The notes: a model not told the origin generated them from the sequence alone. Shown: positions 1-6,757, numbered from the stretch's first letter. The stretch: DNA of 6,757 bases from Alphaproteobacteria bacterium UBA6544 (GCA_002434595.1 DJKK01000264.1:1-6757); one strand, 5' to 3'. Program-made: numbers and translations.

Positions 1-519
1 CACTGTCTTGGATTTAGATTCAGATGCCAGAACGTCAGTTGGTAGCGCGACGACTACAGGTCCGGGCGTACCGCTTTCGGCAATACGGATGGCACGGGCG
101 ACGACTTCGCCGATACGATCGGGTGAATCCACCTCTTCGACCGATTTAGCCATGTCGGAAAACGTCTTCGCATAGTTGATTTCCTGGGTCGCGCGCTTAC
201 CGATCTTGGACGTACTGACTTGTCCCAACATCATAACCAGTGGGAAAGCGCCCTGCTCCGCTGAATGTGCGGCAATCGACGCGTTGGTCGCACCCGGGCC
301 CCGGCTGGCAAATACGACACCGGCACGTCCGGTGAGTTTTGCATCGGCAAGTGCCATCCAGGCCGCTCCGCCCTCATGCCGACACGTTACAAGGTCCAGG
401 ACCGTGTCGTCGTGCAACGCATCCATAACAGCGAGATAACTCTCACCGGGGACGCAGAAGGCACGGTCAATGTCGTGTGCCAACAACGTGTCTACCAAAA
501 CCTTTGCGGCCGTTCGCAT
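1..519 (-). CDS. Thiamine-pyrophosphate-binding enzyme, acetolactate synthase-like, N-terminal part (3' end outside window)
   Basis: Reading from ATG at 519-517 to the left edge gives 173 residues with no stop, so the C-terminal two thirds of a roughly 550-residue enzyme lie outside. The visible part is the N-terminal TPP-binding (Pyr) domain. It has an early VPGES turn (residues 23-27) and RHEGGAA (47-53), whose Glu49 matches the glutamate that activates the TPP aminopyrimidine ring. These are followed by KLTGRAGV (61-68), SRGPGATNA (72-80), LGQV (98-101) and QEINYAKTF (112-120). This pattern is typical of the acetolactate synthase/glyoxylate carboligase/benzoylformate decarboxylase superfamily. 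The start is supported by GAGG eight bases upstream and by the conserved region beginning immediately. It lies 45 bases downstream of the DUF1467 gene on the same strand. Family membership is clear; the substrate is not. The RHEGGAAWMA form resembles the IlvB-like paralogues common in alphaproteobacteria more than biosynthetic IlvB, so I give no symbol. Confidence 0.9.
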   Translation of the reverse strand, partial: MRTAAKVLVDTLLAHDIDRAFCVPGESYLAVMDALHDDTVLDLVTCRHEGGAAWMALADAKLTGRAGVVFASRGPGATNASIAAHSAEQGAFPLVMMLGQVSTSKIGKRATQEINYAKTFSDMAKSVEEVDSPDRIGEVVARAIRIAESGTPGPVVVALPTDVLASESKSKTV

Positions 520-531
520 ATGTATATCCTC
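520..531 (-). promoter_or_regulatory. Ribosome binding site of the TPP enzyme gene
   Basis: On the minus strand GAGG (531-528) precedes ATG by eight bases. It supports the start at 519, which has no complete open reading frame within the window to vouch for it. Confidence 0.6.
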
Positions 532-564
532 AATGAAAAGTGCGTGCCTCGGCTGAGGTTCACG

Positions 565-801
565 CTAGACAACTCTAAAATTGACCCAACCGGCATCGAC
601 AATAAACCAAATGATCGTAAAGACGACGGCTGAAATTGCGGTGGTGACCAGCGCCTTGAGGCTCAATCGCGGGTTTTCCGGAGCACTGTTCGCATGTCCA
701 ATCTCCGGATTCTCAACAGGCCTGTTCCCCCAGGGCAGCACGCAGAAAAATACCATCCACCATACGATGAGGTAGATGAAGACACCTGCAATCCAACCCA
801 T
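565..801 (-). CDS. DUF1467 family small inner-membrane protein
   Basis: A 78-residue protein with two hydrophobic segments, about residues 4-22 and 50-68, joined by a polar, proline-rich loop (about 25-48). The first helix ends in VLPWG (21-25) after a WW pair (14-15). This, together with the PRLSLKALVTT stretch (44-54), matches my recollection of the DUF1467 family in alphaproteobacteria. The short N-terminus, a first helix starting almost at once, and basic residues beside the second helix make a helical hairpin in the cytoplasmic membrane likely. The topology is inferred. GGAG lies seven bases before the ATG, and the gene starts 14 bases after the mce stop, so it is probably co-transcribed with mce and RNase J. 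No biochemical function is known to me for this family, and nothing in the sequence suggests catalysis. Confidence 0.87.
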   Translation of the reverse strand: MGWIAGVFIYLIVWWMVFFCVLPWGNRPVENPEIGHANSAPENPRLSLKALVTTAISAVVFTIIWFIVDAGWVNFRVV

Positions 802-815
802 ACCTACGCTCCATT

Positions 816-1220
816 TTACGCTTGTTCTAATTCTATTAGCGTGCCCGTAAAATCCTTCGGATGCAGGAAGAGTACGGGCTTATCATGTGCACCTATACTC
901 GGCTCGCCGTCGCCAAGAACCCTCATGCCATCACCTTCCAGCTTATCGCGCGCGGCATAGATATCGTCGACCTCATAGCAAATATGGTGCATGCCGCCTC
1001 CGGGATTTTTCTCCAGAAATTTTTGGATCGGTGAATCCTCTCCCAGCGGGTGCAGCAACTCAAGTTTAGTGTTCGGGAGTTCGACAAAAATTGTCGTAAC
1101 CCCGTGGTCCGGCAGGTCGAACGGATCCGAAATTTTCGCACCAAGCGTGTCGCGATAGTTAGCGGCGGCAGCTTTGAGATCTGGTACCGCAATAGCCACA
1201 TGATTCAATCGACCGATCAT
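816..1220 (-). CDS. mce: Methylmalonyl-CoA epimerase (VOC/glyoxalase fold)
   Basis: A 134-residue protein of the vicinal oxygen chelate fold, the normal size for this family. It interconverts (S)- and (R)-methylmalonyl-CoA in the cytoplasm, linking propionyl-CoA carboxylase to methylmalonyl-CoA mutase. Two repeats of the fold are visible. The N-terminal half opens with LNHVAIAVPDL (5-15) and has NTKLELLHPLG (50-60). The C-terminal half has GGGMHHICYEVDD (74-86) and closes with GTLIELEQ (126-133). Likely metal ligands are His7, Glu54, His79 and Glu130; Glu47 is a candidate catalytic base. These assignments come from family pattern, not a structural alignment. The NTKxELLHPLG and HHICYEVDD motifs separate it from generic glyoxalase I and dioxygenases. 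A strong GAGGAAG site sits just upstream, 13 bases after the RNase J stop. The partner carboxylase and mutase genes are not in the window. Confidence 0.93.
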   Translation of the reverse strand: MIGRLNHVAIAVPDLKAAAANYRDTLGAKISDPFDLPDHGVTTIFVELPNTKLELLHPLGEDSPIQKFLEKNPGGGMHHICYEVDDIYAARDKLEGDGMRVLGDGEPSIGAHDKPVLFLHPKDFTGTLIELEQA

Positions 1221-1233
1221 TTCGCTTCCTCAC

Positions 1234-2913
1234 TCATACTCTTATGAGATGAATTTCCGTATGCGGATTCTTTCCACATAGCGCCCGCAAACAGCGGCGT
1301 ACCGTGCGCCGTGCCATTTCAGCCATCGTATCGTCATCATCACGTTGGCGTGGCCGCAAATCCTCAATCGTCGCAATGACGGCATCGACGACCTCGCGTT
1401 CAACCTCGTCGGCATCGGCTTCGTCGTATACGCCGTTTACGGTGACAATCGGATCGGCGATCAAATCTCCATCGCGATCAACGACGACCGTCGCGACAGC
1501 CGTCCCATGATAAATCATGCGACGCCGCGCTTTTATCGCCTGGCTGTCTAGTGGCACAAGCCGGTTGCCGTCCATGGCAAGGCGATCGGAAAATACTTCA
1601 TCGATAATCTCCGCCCTTCCCGGCGCCAAACGCACAACGGCTCCGTTTTTAGTGACGATTGGTTGCGGAACTTTGCATTCCCGCGCCAATTTTGCATGCG
1701 CAATCATATGACGGACTTCGCCATGTACCGGCACCGCGATCTGCGGGCGGATCCATCGATACATCTGAAGAAGCTCGTCGCGTGCGGGATGTCCGGATAC
1801 ATGAATGTGTTCATCTGACGCTGTTACAACCTCGACGCCTTTTTCAATCAGACGGTTGTGGAGGCGGCCGATAGATTTCTCGTTTCCAGGTATGATCCGG
1901 CTTGAAAACACCACTGCGTCACCCGCATCCAAATCGACGTCCGGATGATTTCCATTTGCGATCCGGGTAAGTGCGGCCCTGGGCTCGCCTTGGCTGCCTG
2001 TGCAAATCATCAAGACACGATCCGACGGTAGATAGCCGACATCCTTTTCCGTAATGAAAGGTCGGGTTCCCGCGAGATATCCATTTTCCTTCGCGGATTC
2101 GTAAATTCGCCAGAGCGATCGCCCTACAAGCGCCACATCACGTCCTACTGCCTCACCGACACGCGCGATCGTTTCCAAACGGGCAACATTTGACGCAAAA
2201 CAGGCAACCGCGACGCGCCCATCAAATCGCCGCACCAGCGTTTCCATATTTTCGCGCACACCTCCCTCGGAACCCGAGACTCCATCGACGAAGACGTTAG
2301 TTGAATCACACACCATTGCGAGGACACCTTCCTCGCCTATCTCTAACAAGCGTTTTTCGTCTGTCGAAAGTCCAACCACCGGATCCGGGTCAAGCTTCCA
2401 ATCGCCCGTATGCATTACGGCCCCTGCGGCAGTGCGAAGGACGACTGCATTCGGTTCAGGTATCGAATGGGTAATCGTGATGAGTTCCACCTCGAAGGCG
2501 CCGACGAAGAAACGGCCGGAAAGTGGCACTTCGTGAATCTCAACCCTGTCGCCAAAACTGGTCTCGGCGAGCTTCCGCCGCAGGACGCTTGCTGTGAACG
2601 GTGTTGCATAGATCGGGCATTCGATGCGGGGCCACAGATAGGGCACAGCACCCAAATGGTCTTCATGCGCGTGCGTCAGAACCAGGCCGGCGAGTTCGTT
2701 CTTCCGCTCGGAGATAAACGTCGGATCAGGGGTTATTACATCGATACCCGGCGTCGTGTCGTCGCCGAAAGTGATCCCGAAATCCACCATCAACCATTGA
2801 CCGTTATGGCCGTAAAGATTGAGGTTCATTCCAATTTCTCCGGCGCCGCCGAGGGGTAAAAACAACAACTCATTGGCGCCGGCAGCACCTGTATCAAGGT
2901 ATGATCCGATCAT
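1234..2913 (-). CDS. rnj: Ribonuclease J (metallo-beta-lactamase/beta-CASP RNase)
   Basis: A 559-residue protein of usual length for a bacterial RNase J, a zinc-dependent 5'-3' exoribonuclease and endoribonuclease acting in rRNA maturation and mRNA decay. The metallo-beta-lactamase part begins with LPLGGAGEIGMN (19-30) and holds THAHEDHLGA (80-89), giving metal ligands His81, His83, Asp85 and His86. His149 (THSIPEP) and Asp171 (HTGDWK) follow. The inserted beta-CASP domain spans roughly 200-360 and includes CTGSQGEPRAAL (304-315) and SRIIPGNE (338-345). The lactamase fold then resumes with HVSGHP (371-376) and PVHGE (395-399). Residues from about 450 form the C-terminal domain. The ATG overlaps the coaX stop as ATGA, and no Shine-Dalgarno is evident, so translation is probably coupled to coaX. 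The 14 residues before ELLFLPLGG are less conserved, but no later start fits. In alphaproteobacteria RNase J can coexist with RNase E; the window does not show which others are present. Confidence 0.97.
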   Translation of the reverse strand: MIGSYLDTGAAGANELLFLPLGGAGEIGMNLNLYGHNGQWLMVDFGITFGDDTTPGIDVITPDPTFISERKNELAGLVLTHAHEDHLGAVPYLWPRIECPIYATPFTASVLRRKLAETSFGDRVEIHEVPLSGRFFVGAFEVELITITHSIPEPNAVVLRTAAGAVMHTGDWKLDPDPVVGLSTDEKRLLEIGEEGVLAMVCDSTNVFVDGVSGSEGGVRENMETLVRRFDGRVAVACFASNVARLETIARVGEAVGRDVALVGRSLWRIYESAKENGYLAGTRPFITEKDVGYLPSDRVLMICTGSQGEPRAALTRIANGNHPDVDLDAGDAVVFSSRIIPGNEKSIGRLHNRLIEKGVEVVTASDEHIHVSGHPARDELLQMYRWIRPQIAVPVHGEVRHMIAHAKLARECKVPQPIVTKNGAVVRLAPGRAEIIDEVFSDRLAMDGNRLVPLDSQAIKARRRMIYHGTAVATVVVDRDGDLIADPIVTVNGVYDEADADEVEREVVDAVIATIEDLRPRQRDDDDTMAEMARRTVRRCLRALCGKNPHTEIHLIRV

Positions 2914-3683
2914 CGGCGGTTGCGTTTATACACTTCCACGAGCCCTCGCAAGGTCATATCCGGGTAAACGTGATCAATGACATCTGTTGCTTCCGCAAAG
3001 AGCGGCGCAAGACCACCCGTGGTAATGACCGACATTTCAGGTGAGTTGTATTCGCCGCGAATACGACTCACGAGGCCTTCAATCATTCCGATGTAACCCC
3101 AAAAGATTCCCGACTGCATAGCTGGTACTGTAGCCTTGCCGATGATGTTAGTGGTCGCCTTGATGTCGACACGGGGTAATTGGGCCGCCGCCATGTAGAG
3201 CGCATCGAGAGACAGATTAATTCCAGGACAAATCACGCCGCCGCAGTAATTGCCGTCGCTGTCGACTATGTCAAAAGTGGTCGCGGTTCCGAAATCGATG
3301 ACGATCAGGTCACCGTCATAACACCCATGCACGGCAACCGTGTTTACCAACCGGTCCGCGCCAACCTGATCCGGACGATCGACGAGTGCCTGGATTCCGA
3401 GATCGCAATCCTCTTCACCGATAAACATCGGATCACACTTGAAATATCGTTGGCATAGTGCAGTGAGATTAAAATTGCCTTCTGGCACAACACTGCTGAC
3501 GATGGCCGCAGATATTTCGTCGCGACTTAAATTTTCAAGCGCCATAAGATCAATCAGCCAAACGGCGTATTCATCTGCTGTTCGCCGCGGATTGCTGCCG
3601 CACCGCCAGACGCCACGGCAATCATCGCCCTCAAAGACGGCAAAGACGGTATTGGTGTTTCCAGAGTCGACTACCAGTAGCAT
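2910..3683 (-). CDS. coaX: Type III pantothenate kinase
   Basis: A 257-residue cytoplasmic enzyme of typical CoaX length that phosphorylates pantothenate with ATP, the first committed step of coenzyme A synthesis. It belongs to the ASKHA (acetate/sugar kinase, Hsp70, actin) superfamily. The phosphate-binding motif DSGNTNT is at 6-12. The pantothenate/catalytic motif PDQVGADR is at 104-111, with Asp110 the likely base. IDFGTATTFD (129-138) is the second nucleotide/metal motif, and CPGINLSLDAL (152-162 region) follows. These motifs rule out the unrelated type I (CoaA) and type II kinases. From family knowledge, type III enzymes need a monovalent cation such as potassium and escape feedback inhibition by CoA. 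The gene begins nine bases after the birA stop, and its last four bases are shared with the rnj start. Pairing of birA with coaX is common in bacteria, sometimes as a fusion; here they are separate. Confidence 0.96.
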   Translation of the reverse strand: MLLVVDSGNTNTVFAVFEGDDCRGVWRCGSNPRRTADEYAVWLIDLMALENLSRDEISAAIVSSVVPEGNFNLTALCQRYFKCDPMFIGEEDCDLGIQALVDRPDQVGADRLVNTVAVHGCYDGDLIVIDFGTATTFDIVDSDGNYCGGVICPGINLSLDALYMAAAQLPRVDIKATTNIIGKATVPAMQSGIFWGYIGMIEGLVSRIRGEYNSPEMSVITTGGLAPLFAEATDVIDHVYPDMTLRGLVEVYKRNRR

Positions 3684-3695
3684 TGTCTTGTCCTA
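3684..3695 (-). promoter_or_regulatory. coaX ribosome binding site overlapping the birA stop codon
   Basis: On the minus strand the sequence reads TAGGA, so the birA stop TAG (3695-3693) shares bases with an AGGA element (3694-3691) lying seven bases before the coaX ATG. Ribosomes ending birA would therefore sit on the coaX initiation site, consistent with coupled translation. The coupling is an inference from position. Confidence 0.55.
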
Positions 3696-4424
3696 GTTTT
3701 CCGCAAAGATTTCACCGGCAGTCACCAATTCCCGCCTTCCATCGGAACGCGTTAAAATCAAAGCTCCGGACGCATCAAGCCCCTCGAAGACGCCCCTAAT
3801 CTCTGTCTGAGGCAAACGCACAACGATTTCGCATCCAATATTGGCTGCTCGCTTGACCCAGGCCTTTCGAATTGGATCGATACCGCGATTAATCCAGACA
3901 TCGTAGCGGGCCTCGAAATGTTCCAATAAGAACGTTAAGAATTCTTCGATGCTCGTTTTCTCGTCTGTGACGGAATCCAGCGATATGGTGTCGTACTCAT
4001 CGAGGTTGGGATGGACCGCAATATTGACGCCGCAACCGATCACTACCCATTCGACATTGCCTTGGCCGCCGCCTGATGACTCAAGCAACAACCCGGCAAT
4101 CTTACGCCCATCCACTTGAACATCGTTGGGCCATTTGTTGTAAATGCGTGACGATGGCACGTATTCAGCCAAGGCATCGCCAAGTGCAAGCGCAGCGACA
4201 AGCGAAAGCTGACTTGCCTCTGATGCCGGTCGAGGTGGACGTACCAGCAGCGACACGTAGAGATTACCCGGCGGCGATTTCCAATCCCGTCCGCGGCGGC
4301 CGCGCCCCTCGGTCTGTTCCGTCGCCAAAACCGCGGTGAACGCGGGTGCACCCTCGGTCGCGAGCGCCTTTGCGTCATCATTGGTTGAAGCTACAATTCC
4401 GCGCTGATGGATATGAAATGGCAA
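3693..4424 (-). CDS. birA: Biotin--[acetyl-CoA-carboxylase] ligase, monofunctional (no DNA-binding domain)
   Basis: A 243-residue enzyme that makes biotinyl-5'-AMP and attaches biotin to the lysine of biotin carrier domains, such as acetyl-CoA and propionyl-CoA carboxylases. Visible motifs are STN (13-15), the nucleotide/biotin loop GRGRRGRDW (40-48), the NLYVSLLVRP strand (54-63), KWPND (97-101), GRKIAGLLLE (106-115) with Lys108 the likely key lysine, and VIGCGVN (128-134). An SH3-like C-terminal domain from about residue 195 follows. There is no N-terminal helix-turn-helix, so unlike E. coli BirA it should not repress biotin genes directly. The start appears to be TTG at 4424-4422: the frame is closed by a stop at 4466-4464 inside nuoN, and there is no ATG or GTG between that stop and the conserved STN motif. 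It lies 28 bases after nuoN. Confidence 0.94.
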   Translation of the reverse strand: MPFHIHQRGIVASTNDDAKALATEGAPAFTAVLATEQTEGRGRRGRDWKSPPGNLYVSLLVRPPRPASEASQLSLVAALALGDALAEYVPSSRIYNKWPNDVQVDGRKIAGLLLESSGGGQGNVEWVVIGCGVNIAVHPNLDEYDTISLDSVTDEKTSIEEFLTFLLEHFEARYDVWINRGIDPIRKAWVKRAANIGCEIVVRLPQTEIRGVFEGLDASGALILTRSDGRRELVTAGEIFAEN

Positions 4425-4440
4425 GATTCGGCGCCCCGCC
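4425..4440 (-). promoter_or_regulatory. GC-rich hairpin over the birA translation start region
   Basis: Minus-strand bases 4440-4430 read GGCG-GGG-CGCC, a four-base-pair all-GC stem with a three-base loop, ending five bases before the TTG start. The only purine-rich stretch that could serve as a ribosome binding site (GGGG) lies inside this element. It could lower initiation on birA, but the stem is short and the effect is unproven. Confidence 0.35.
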
Positions 4441-4452
4441 TGAGCGCGCGTG

Positions 4453-5901
4453 TTATTCGGCGATCAGCGCAGCGGCAGCGATTGCCGCGCCGTCGAGTAA
4501 GGGAGACATAACAAAGAAGAACAGCAGCGTGACAATGCCAGTGATCGTCACCACGCCTCCTAATCCCTTGCCGAGTGGACGATCGAAGGGTTCGGCAGCT
4601 TCGTCGAAGTACATGATCTTCACGATGCGAAGGTAATAGAACGCACCAATGACACTGGCGACAACGCCGATGATTGCGAGCGTATACAACTGGGCTTCGA
4701 TCGCTGCGAGGAAGATGTAAAGTTTTCCGAAGAAACCGGCCAATGGCGGAACGCCTGCCATGGAGAACATGAAAACCAACAGGGCGGCGGCGAGCATCGG
4801 GTTTGTCTTGCTGAGGCCAGCCAGGTCAGAAATATCTTCCACCATCTCGCCCTTACGGCACATGCAGAGAATGCATGCGAAGGTGCCGGCATTCATAGCG
4901 AGGTAGATCGTCATATAAAGAATAATGGCCTGAACGCCGTTTTGGCCACCTGTTGCCAGTCCGATCAACGCATATCCCATATGGCCGATTGAACTGTATG
5001 CCATCAGACGCTTGATATTCGTCTGTGCAATGGCTGCGAGAGAGCCGAGGAGCATCGACAAGATCGAAATGAAGATGATGATCTGGCGCCATTCGGATAG
5101 CAGGTCGCCGAAAGGATCAATCATGACGCGGACGAAGAGGGAAATCGCGGCAATTTTCGGAGCGATAGCAAAAAATGCGGTAACCGGCGTTGGTGCCCCT
5201 TCGTAGACATCCGGTGTCCACATATGAAAGGGAACGGCAGAAACCTTAAATGCCAGACCGGCAATCATAAAGACGATGCCAATGATCAAGCCGACGGATG
5301 CTGCTTCCGGCCCGCCGAGCACATTGGCGAGGCCGTCGAACGAAGTCGTCCCGGCAAACCCGTAAACCATTGAACAGCCGTAGAGCAGCACGCCCGATGA
5401 CAGCGCTCCGAGAACGAAATATTTGAGGCCTGCTTCCGACGACCGCGTGGTATTTCGCTTAAAGGCTGCGAGGACATAGAGCGATAGGCTTTGCAACTCC
5501 AAGCCCAAATACAACGCTATCAGGTCATTCGCGGAGATCATCATCATCATGCCAACGGTCGCGAACAGGATGAGAATCGAATACTCAAACCGCGCCATGG
5601 CCGCCCGACGGAGGTAACTCTGTCCCATGATTAACGTCAGGAAGGAGCCGAGTAGCACCAGGAGTTTCATGAAGATGGCGAAATCATCGCTAACAAACTG
5701 GCCGTTAAACGCACTCCATGTTTGCCCACGCAGCGTCAACAGATCAGCGGCAACGACCACAAGTGCAACGAGAGAGAGCAGATAGACAATCGACAGTGAC
5801 TTCTCAGCCCGCGTGAAAACGCCGACCATCATCAAGGCCATTGCGGCACAGGCGAGAATAATTTCCGGCAGCGCCGGGTAGAAGTTGGGTAGGTCGCTCA
5901 T
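4453..5901 (-). CDS. nuoN: NADH-quinone oxidoreductase (complex I) subunit N
   Basis: A complete 482-residue integral membrane protein, the usual length for NuoN, one of the three antiporter-like proton-translocating subunits of respiratory complex I. It is hydrophobic throughout, with about 14 predicted helices. Residues corresponding to the E. coli NuoN proton path are in place: Glu135 in LYLGLELQSL, Lys160 in AGLKYF, Lys219 in GLAFKVSAVPFHMW, Lys249 in IAPKIAA and Lys393 in FFGKLY. The segments HMWTPDVYEGAPTPVTAF (226-243) and LMAYSSIGHMGY (299-310) are diagnostic of NuoN. It starts ten bases after the nuoM stop with a modest TGAG element six bases before the ATG, and is normally the last gene of the nuo operon. 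A run of four methionines (118-121) is encoded by a short ATG repeat; it lies in a helix and looks harmless. Confidence 0.98.
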   Translation of the reverse strand: MSDLPNFYPALPEIILACAAMALMMVGVFTRAEKSLSIVYLLSLVALVVVAADLLTLRGQTWSAFNGQFVSDDFAIFMKLLVLLGSFLTLIMGQSYLRRAAMARFEYSILILFATVGMMMMISANDLIALYLGLELQSLSLYVLAAFKRNTTRSSEAGLKYFVLGALSSGVLLYGCSMVYGFAGTTSFDGLANVLGGPEAASVGLIIGIVFMIAGLAFKVSAVPFHMWTPDVYEGAPTPVTAFFAIAPKIAAISLFVRVMIDPFGDLLSEWRQIIIFISILSMLLGSLAAIAQTNIKRLMAYSSIGHMGYALIGLATGGQNGVQAIILYMTIYLAMNAGTFACILCMCRKGEMVEDISDLAGLSKTNPMLAAALLVFMFSMAGVPPLAGFFGKLYIFLAAIEAQLYTLAIIGVVASVIGAFYYLRIVKIMYFDEAAEPFDRPLGKGLGGVVTITGIVTLLFFFVMSPLLDGAAIAAAALIAE

Positions 5902-5911
5902 TTTATGCTCA

Positions 5912-6757
5912 CTACTTCGACGCCGTCGTTATTGCGCTGTCCGCGGCCAACGCAAGGGACGCGTTGTAATCCTTGACGAGGTTGACCACCGAAGCATCCA
6001 TTACATCGATGAAAGATGCAGGATAGATTCCCATCCACATCACTATTACGACCAATGGTGCGAAGATCGCAATTTCACGCCGGTCCAGATCGAGAATATC
6101 TTTGAGGTGATCCTTCGTCAGTTCTCCGAATATGACCCGACGATAGAGATAAAGCATGTAAGCGGCACCCAGAACCATGCCTATCGCAATCAGCGCGGCG
6201 ACCCAAGTATTTGCTTTAAATACGCCGACGAGAATCAGAATTTCTCCAACGAATCCACTTGTTCCCGGCAGGCCAACGGATCCCAGCGTGAATAACAGAA
6301 ATACGAATGCGTACACCGGCATCCGATGAACCAACCCGCCATACGTGTCGATTTCGCGCGAATGTATTCGGTCATAGACAACACCGACGCAGAGGAATAG
6401 GGCCGCTGAGACAATGCCATGGCTGAGCATCTGAATGATGGATCCGGCTACCGATTGCTCGTTTGCAGCGAAGATGCCGACGGTCACAAAGGCCATATGC
6501 GCGATTGATGAATAGGCGATCAGCTTCTTCATGTCATCCTGCGCGAGGGCGACGAGCGACGTGTAAATTACCGCGATGATACTGAGGCCGTAGACCAGTG
6601 GGGTAAAGAATTCAGACGCTTCCGGCAGCATCGGCAATGAAAAGCGCAGAAAGCCGTAGCCGCCCATTTTCAGTAGCACGCCTGCAAGAATGACAGAGCC
6701 TGCCGTCGGCGCTTCCACGTGGGCGTCAGGAAGCCAAGTATGGACCGGCCACATCGG
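5912..6757 (-). CDS. nuoM: NADH-quinone oxidoreductase (complex I) subunit M, C-terminal part (5' end outside window)
   Basis: The frame is open to the right edge and encodes the last 281 residues of NuoM, which is usually about 500. The visible part begins inside the first conserved antiporter signature, with PMWPVHTWLPDAHVEAPTAG (1-20). Lys30 in VLLKMGGYG matches E. coli Lys265. The partner lysine equivalent to Lys234 would fall two codons beyond the edge. KKLIAYSSIAHMAF (77-90), LSHGIVSAALF (111-121) and LPGTSGFVGE (163-172) are further NuoM hallmarks, and MWMGIYPASF (240-249) is the typical C-terminal segment. The ATG at 6754-6752 is an internal methionine, not the true start. The protein forms a proton channel in the membrane arm of complex I between NuoL and NuoN. 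Transcription presumably arrives from nuoL upstream. Confidence 0.97.
   Translation of the reverse strand, partial: PMWPVHTWLPDAHVEAPTAGSVILAGVLLKMGGYGFLRFSLPMLPEASEFFTPLVYGLSIIAVIYTSLVALAQDDMKKLIAYSSIAHMAFVTVGIFAANEQSVAGSIIQMLSHGIVSAALFLCVGVVYDRIHSREIDTYGGLVHRMPVYAFVFLLFTLGSVGLPGTSGFVGEILILVGVFKANTWVAALIAIGMVLGAAYMLYLYRRVIFGELTKDHLKDILDLDRREIAIFAPLVVIVMWMGIYPASFIDVMDASVVNLVKDYNASLALAADSAITTASK

Noticed and set aside
547..558. Possible terminator hairpin (CCTC-AGCC-GAGG on the minus strand) between DUF1467 and the TPP enzyme gene
   Set aside because: The stem is only four base pairs, and the nearest T run is four bases long and separated by several bases, too weak to call a terminator.
520..564. 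Possible promoter for the TPP enzyme gene (TATACA near the start)
   Set aside because: The TATACA element falls between the ribosome binding site and the ATG, and no suitably spaced -35 element is visible.
176..633. Two overlapping plus-strand open frames (176-439 and 265-633)
   Set aside because: The minus strand here encodes a convincing TPP-binding domain with the RHEGGAA and GPGATNA motifs, so the plus-strand frames are shadows.
2410..2859. 149-codon open frame on the plus strand
   Set aside because: It lies wholly antisense to the RNase J catalytic domain, whose metal-binding motifs are intact. The translation resembles no family I know, and it is a shadow of the coding strand's codon bias.
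5535..5552. Short CAT/ATG triplet repeat in nuoN
   Set aside because: It encodes four methionines in a membrane helix of an intact NuoN. It is too short to treat as a functional repeat.
5885..6295. 136-codon open frame on the plus strand
   Set aside because: It is antisense to the 3' part of nuoM and the nuoM-nuoN junction, is not membrane-like, and shows no recognisable domain.

Overview
The window looks like an ordinary stretch of an alphaproteobacterial chromosome. It carries eight consecutive genes, all read from the minus strand (right to left as printed). The order nuoM-nuoN-birA-coaX-rnj-mce-DUF1467 is, from general knowledge, a familiar alphaproteobacterial arrangement. Several traits support that placement: a bacterial RNase J, a type III pantothenate kinase, a biotin ligase without a DNA-binding domain, and a DUF1467 protein, a family I know mainly from alphaproteobacteria. 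Base composition is moderate by eye. I cannot name a genus.

Layout in transcription order: the C-terminal 281 residues of NuoM (running off the right edge); complete nuoN; a biotin-protein ligase that appears to start at TTG; type III pantothenate kinase; RNase J, whose ATG overlaps the coaX stop by four bases; methylmalonyl-CoA epimerase; a 78-residue two-helix membrane protein of family DUF1467; and the N-terminal 173 residues of a thiamine-pyrophosphate (TPP) enzyme running off the left edge. Gaps between genes run from a 4-base overlap to 45 bases. I see no convincing terminator or internal promoter, so the whole set could be one transcript continuing from the upstream nuo genes.

Functionally, NuoM and NuoN are membrane proton-pumping subunits of respiratory complex I. 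BirA, CoaX and Mce fit a cofactor and acyl-CoA theme: BirA biotinylates carboxylases such as propionyl-CoA carboxylase, CoaX commits pantothenate to coenzyme A, and Mce epimerises methylmalonyl-CoA on the route from propionyl-CoA to succinyl-CoA. RNase J is an RNA maturation and decay enzyme sitting between them. The TPP enzyme at the left edge resembles acetolactate synthase-like proteins, but its substrate is unknown.

I found no mobile element, CRISPR array, RNA gene or undescribed system. No stretch longer than 45 bases lacks a gene. The points worth a second look are small: the birA start, the coaX/rnj coupling, the uncharacterised DUF1467 protein, and the TPP enzyme at the downstream edge of the conserved block.
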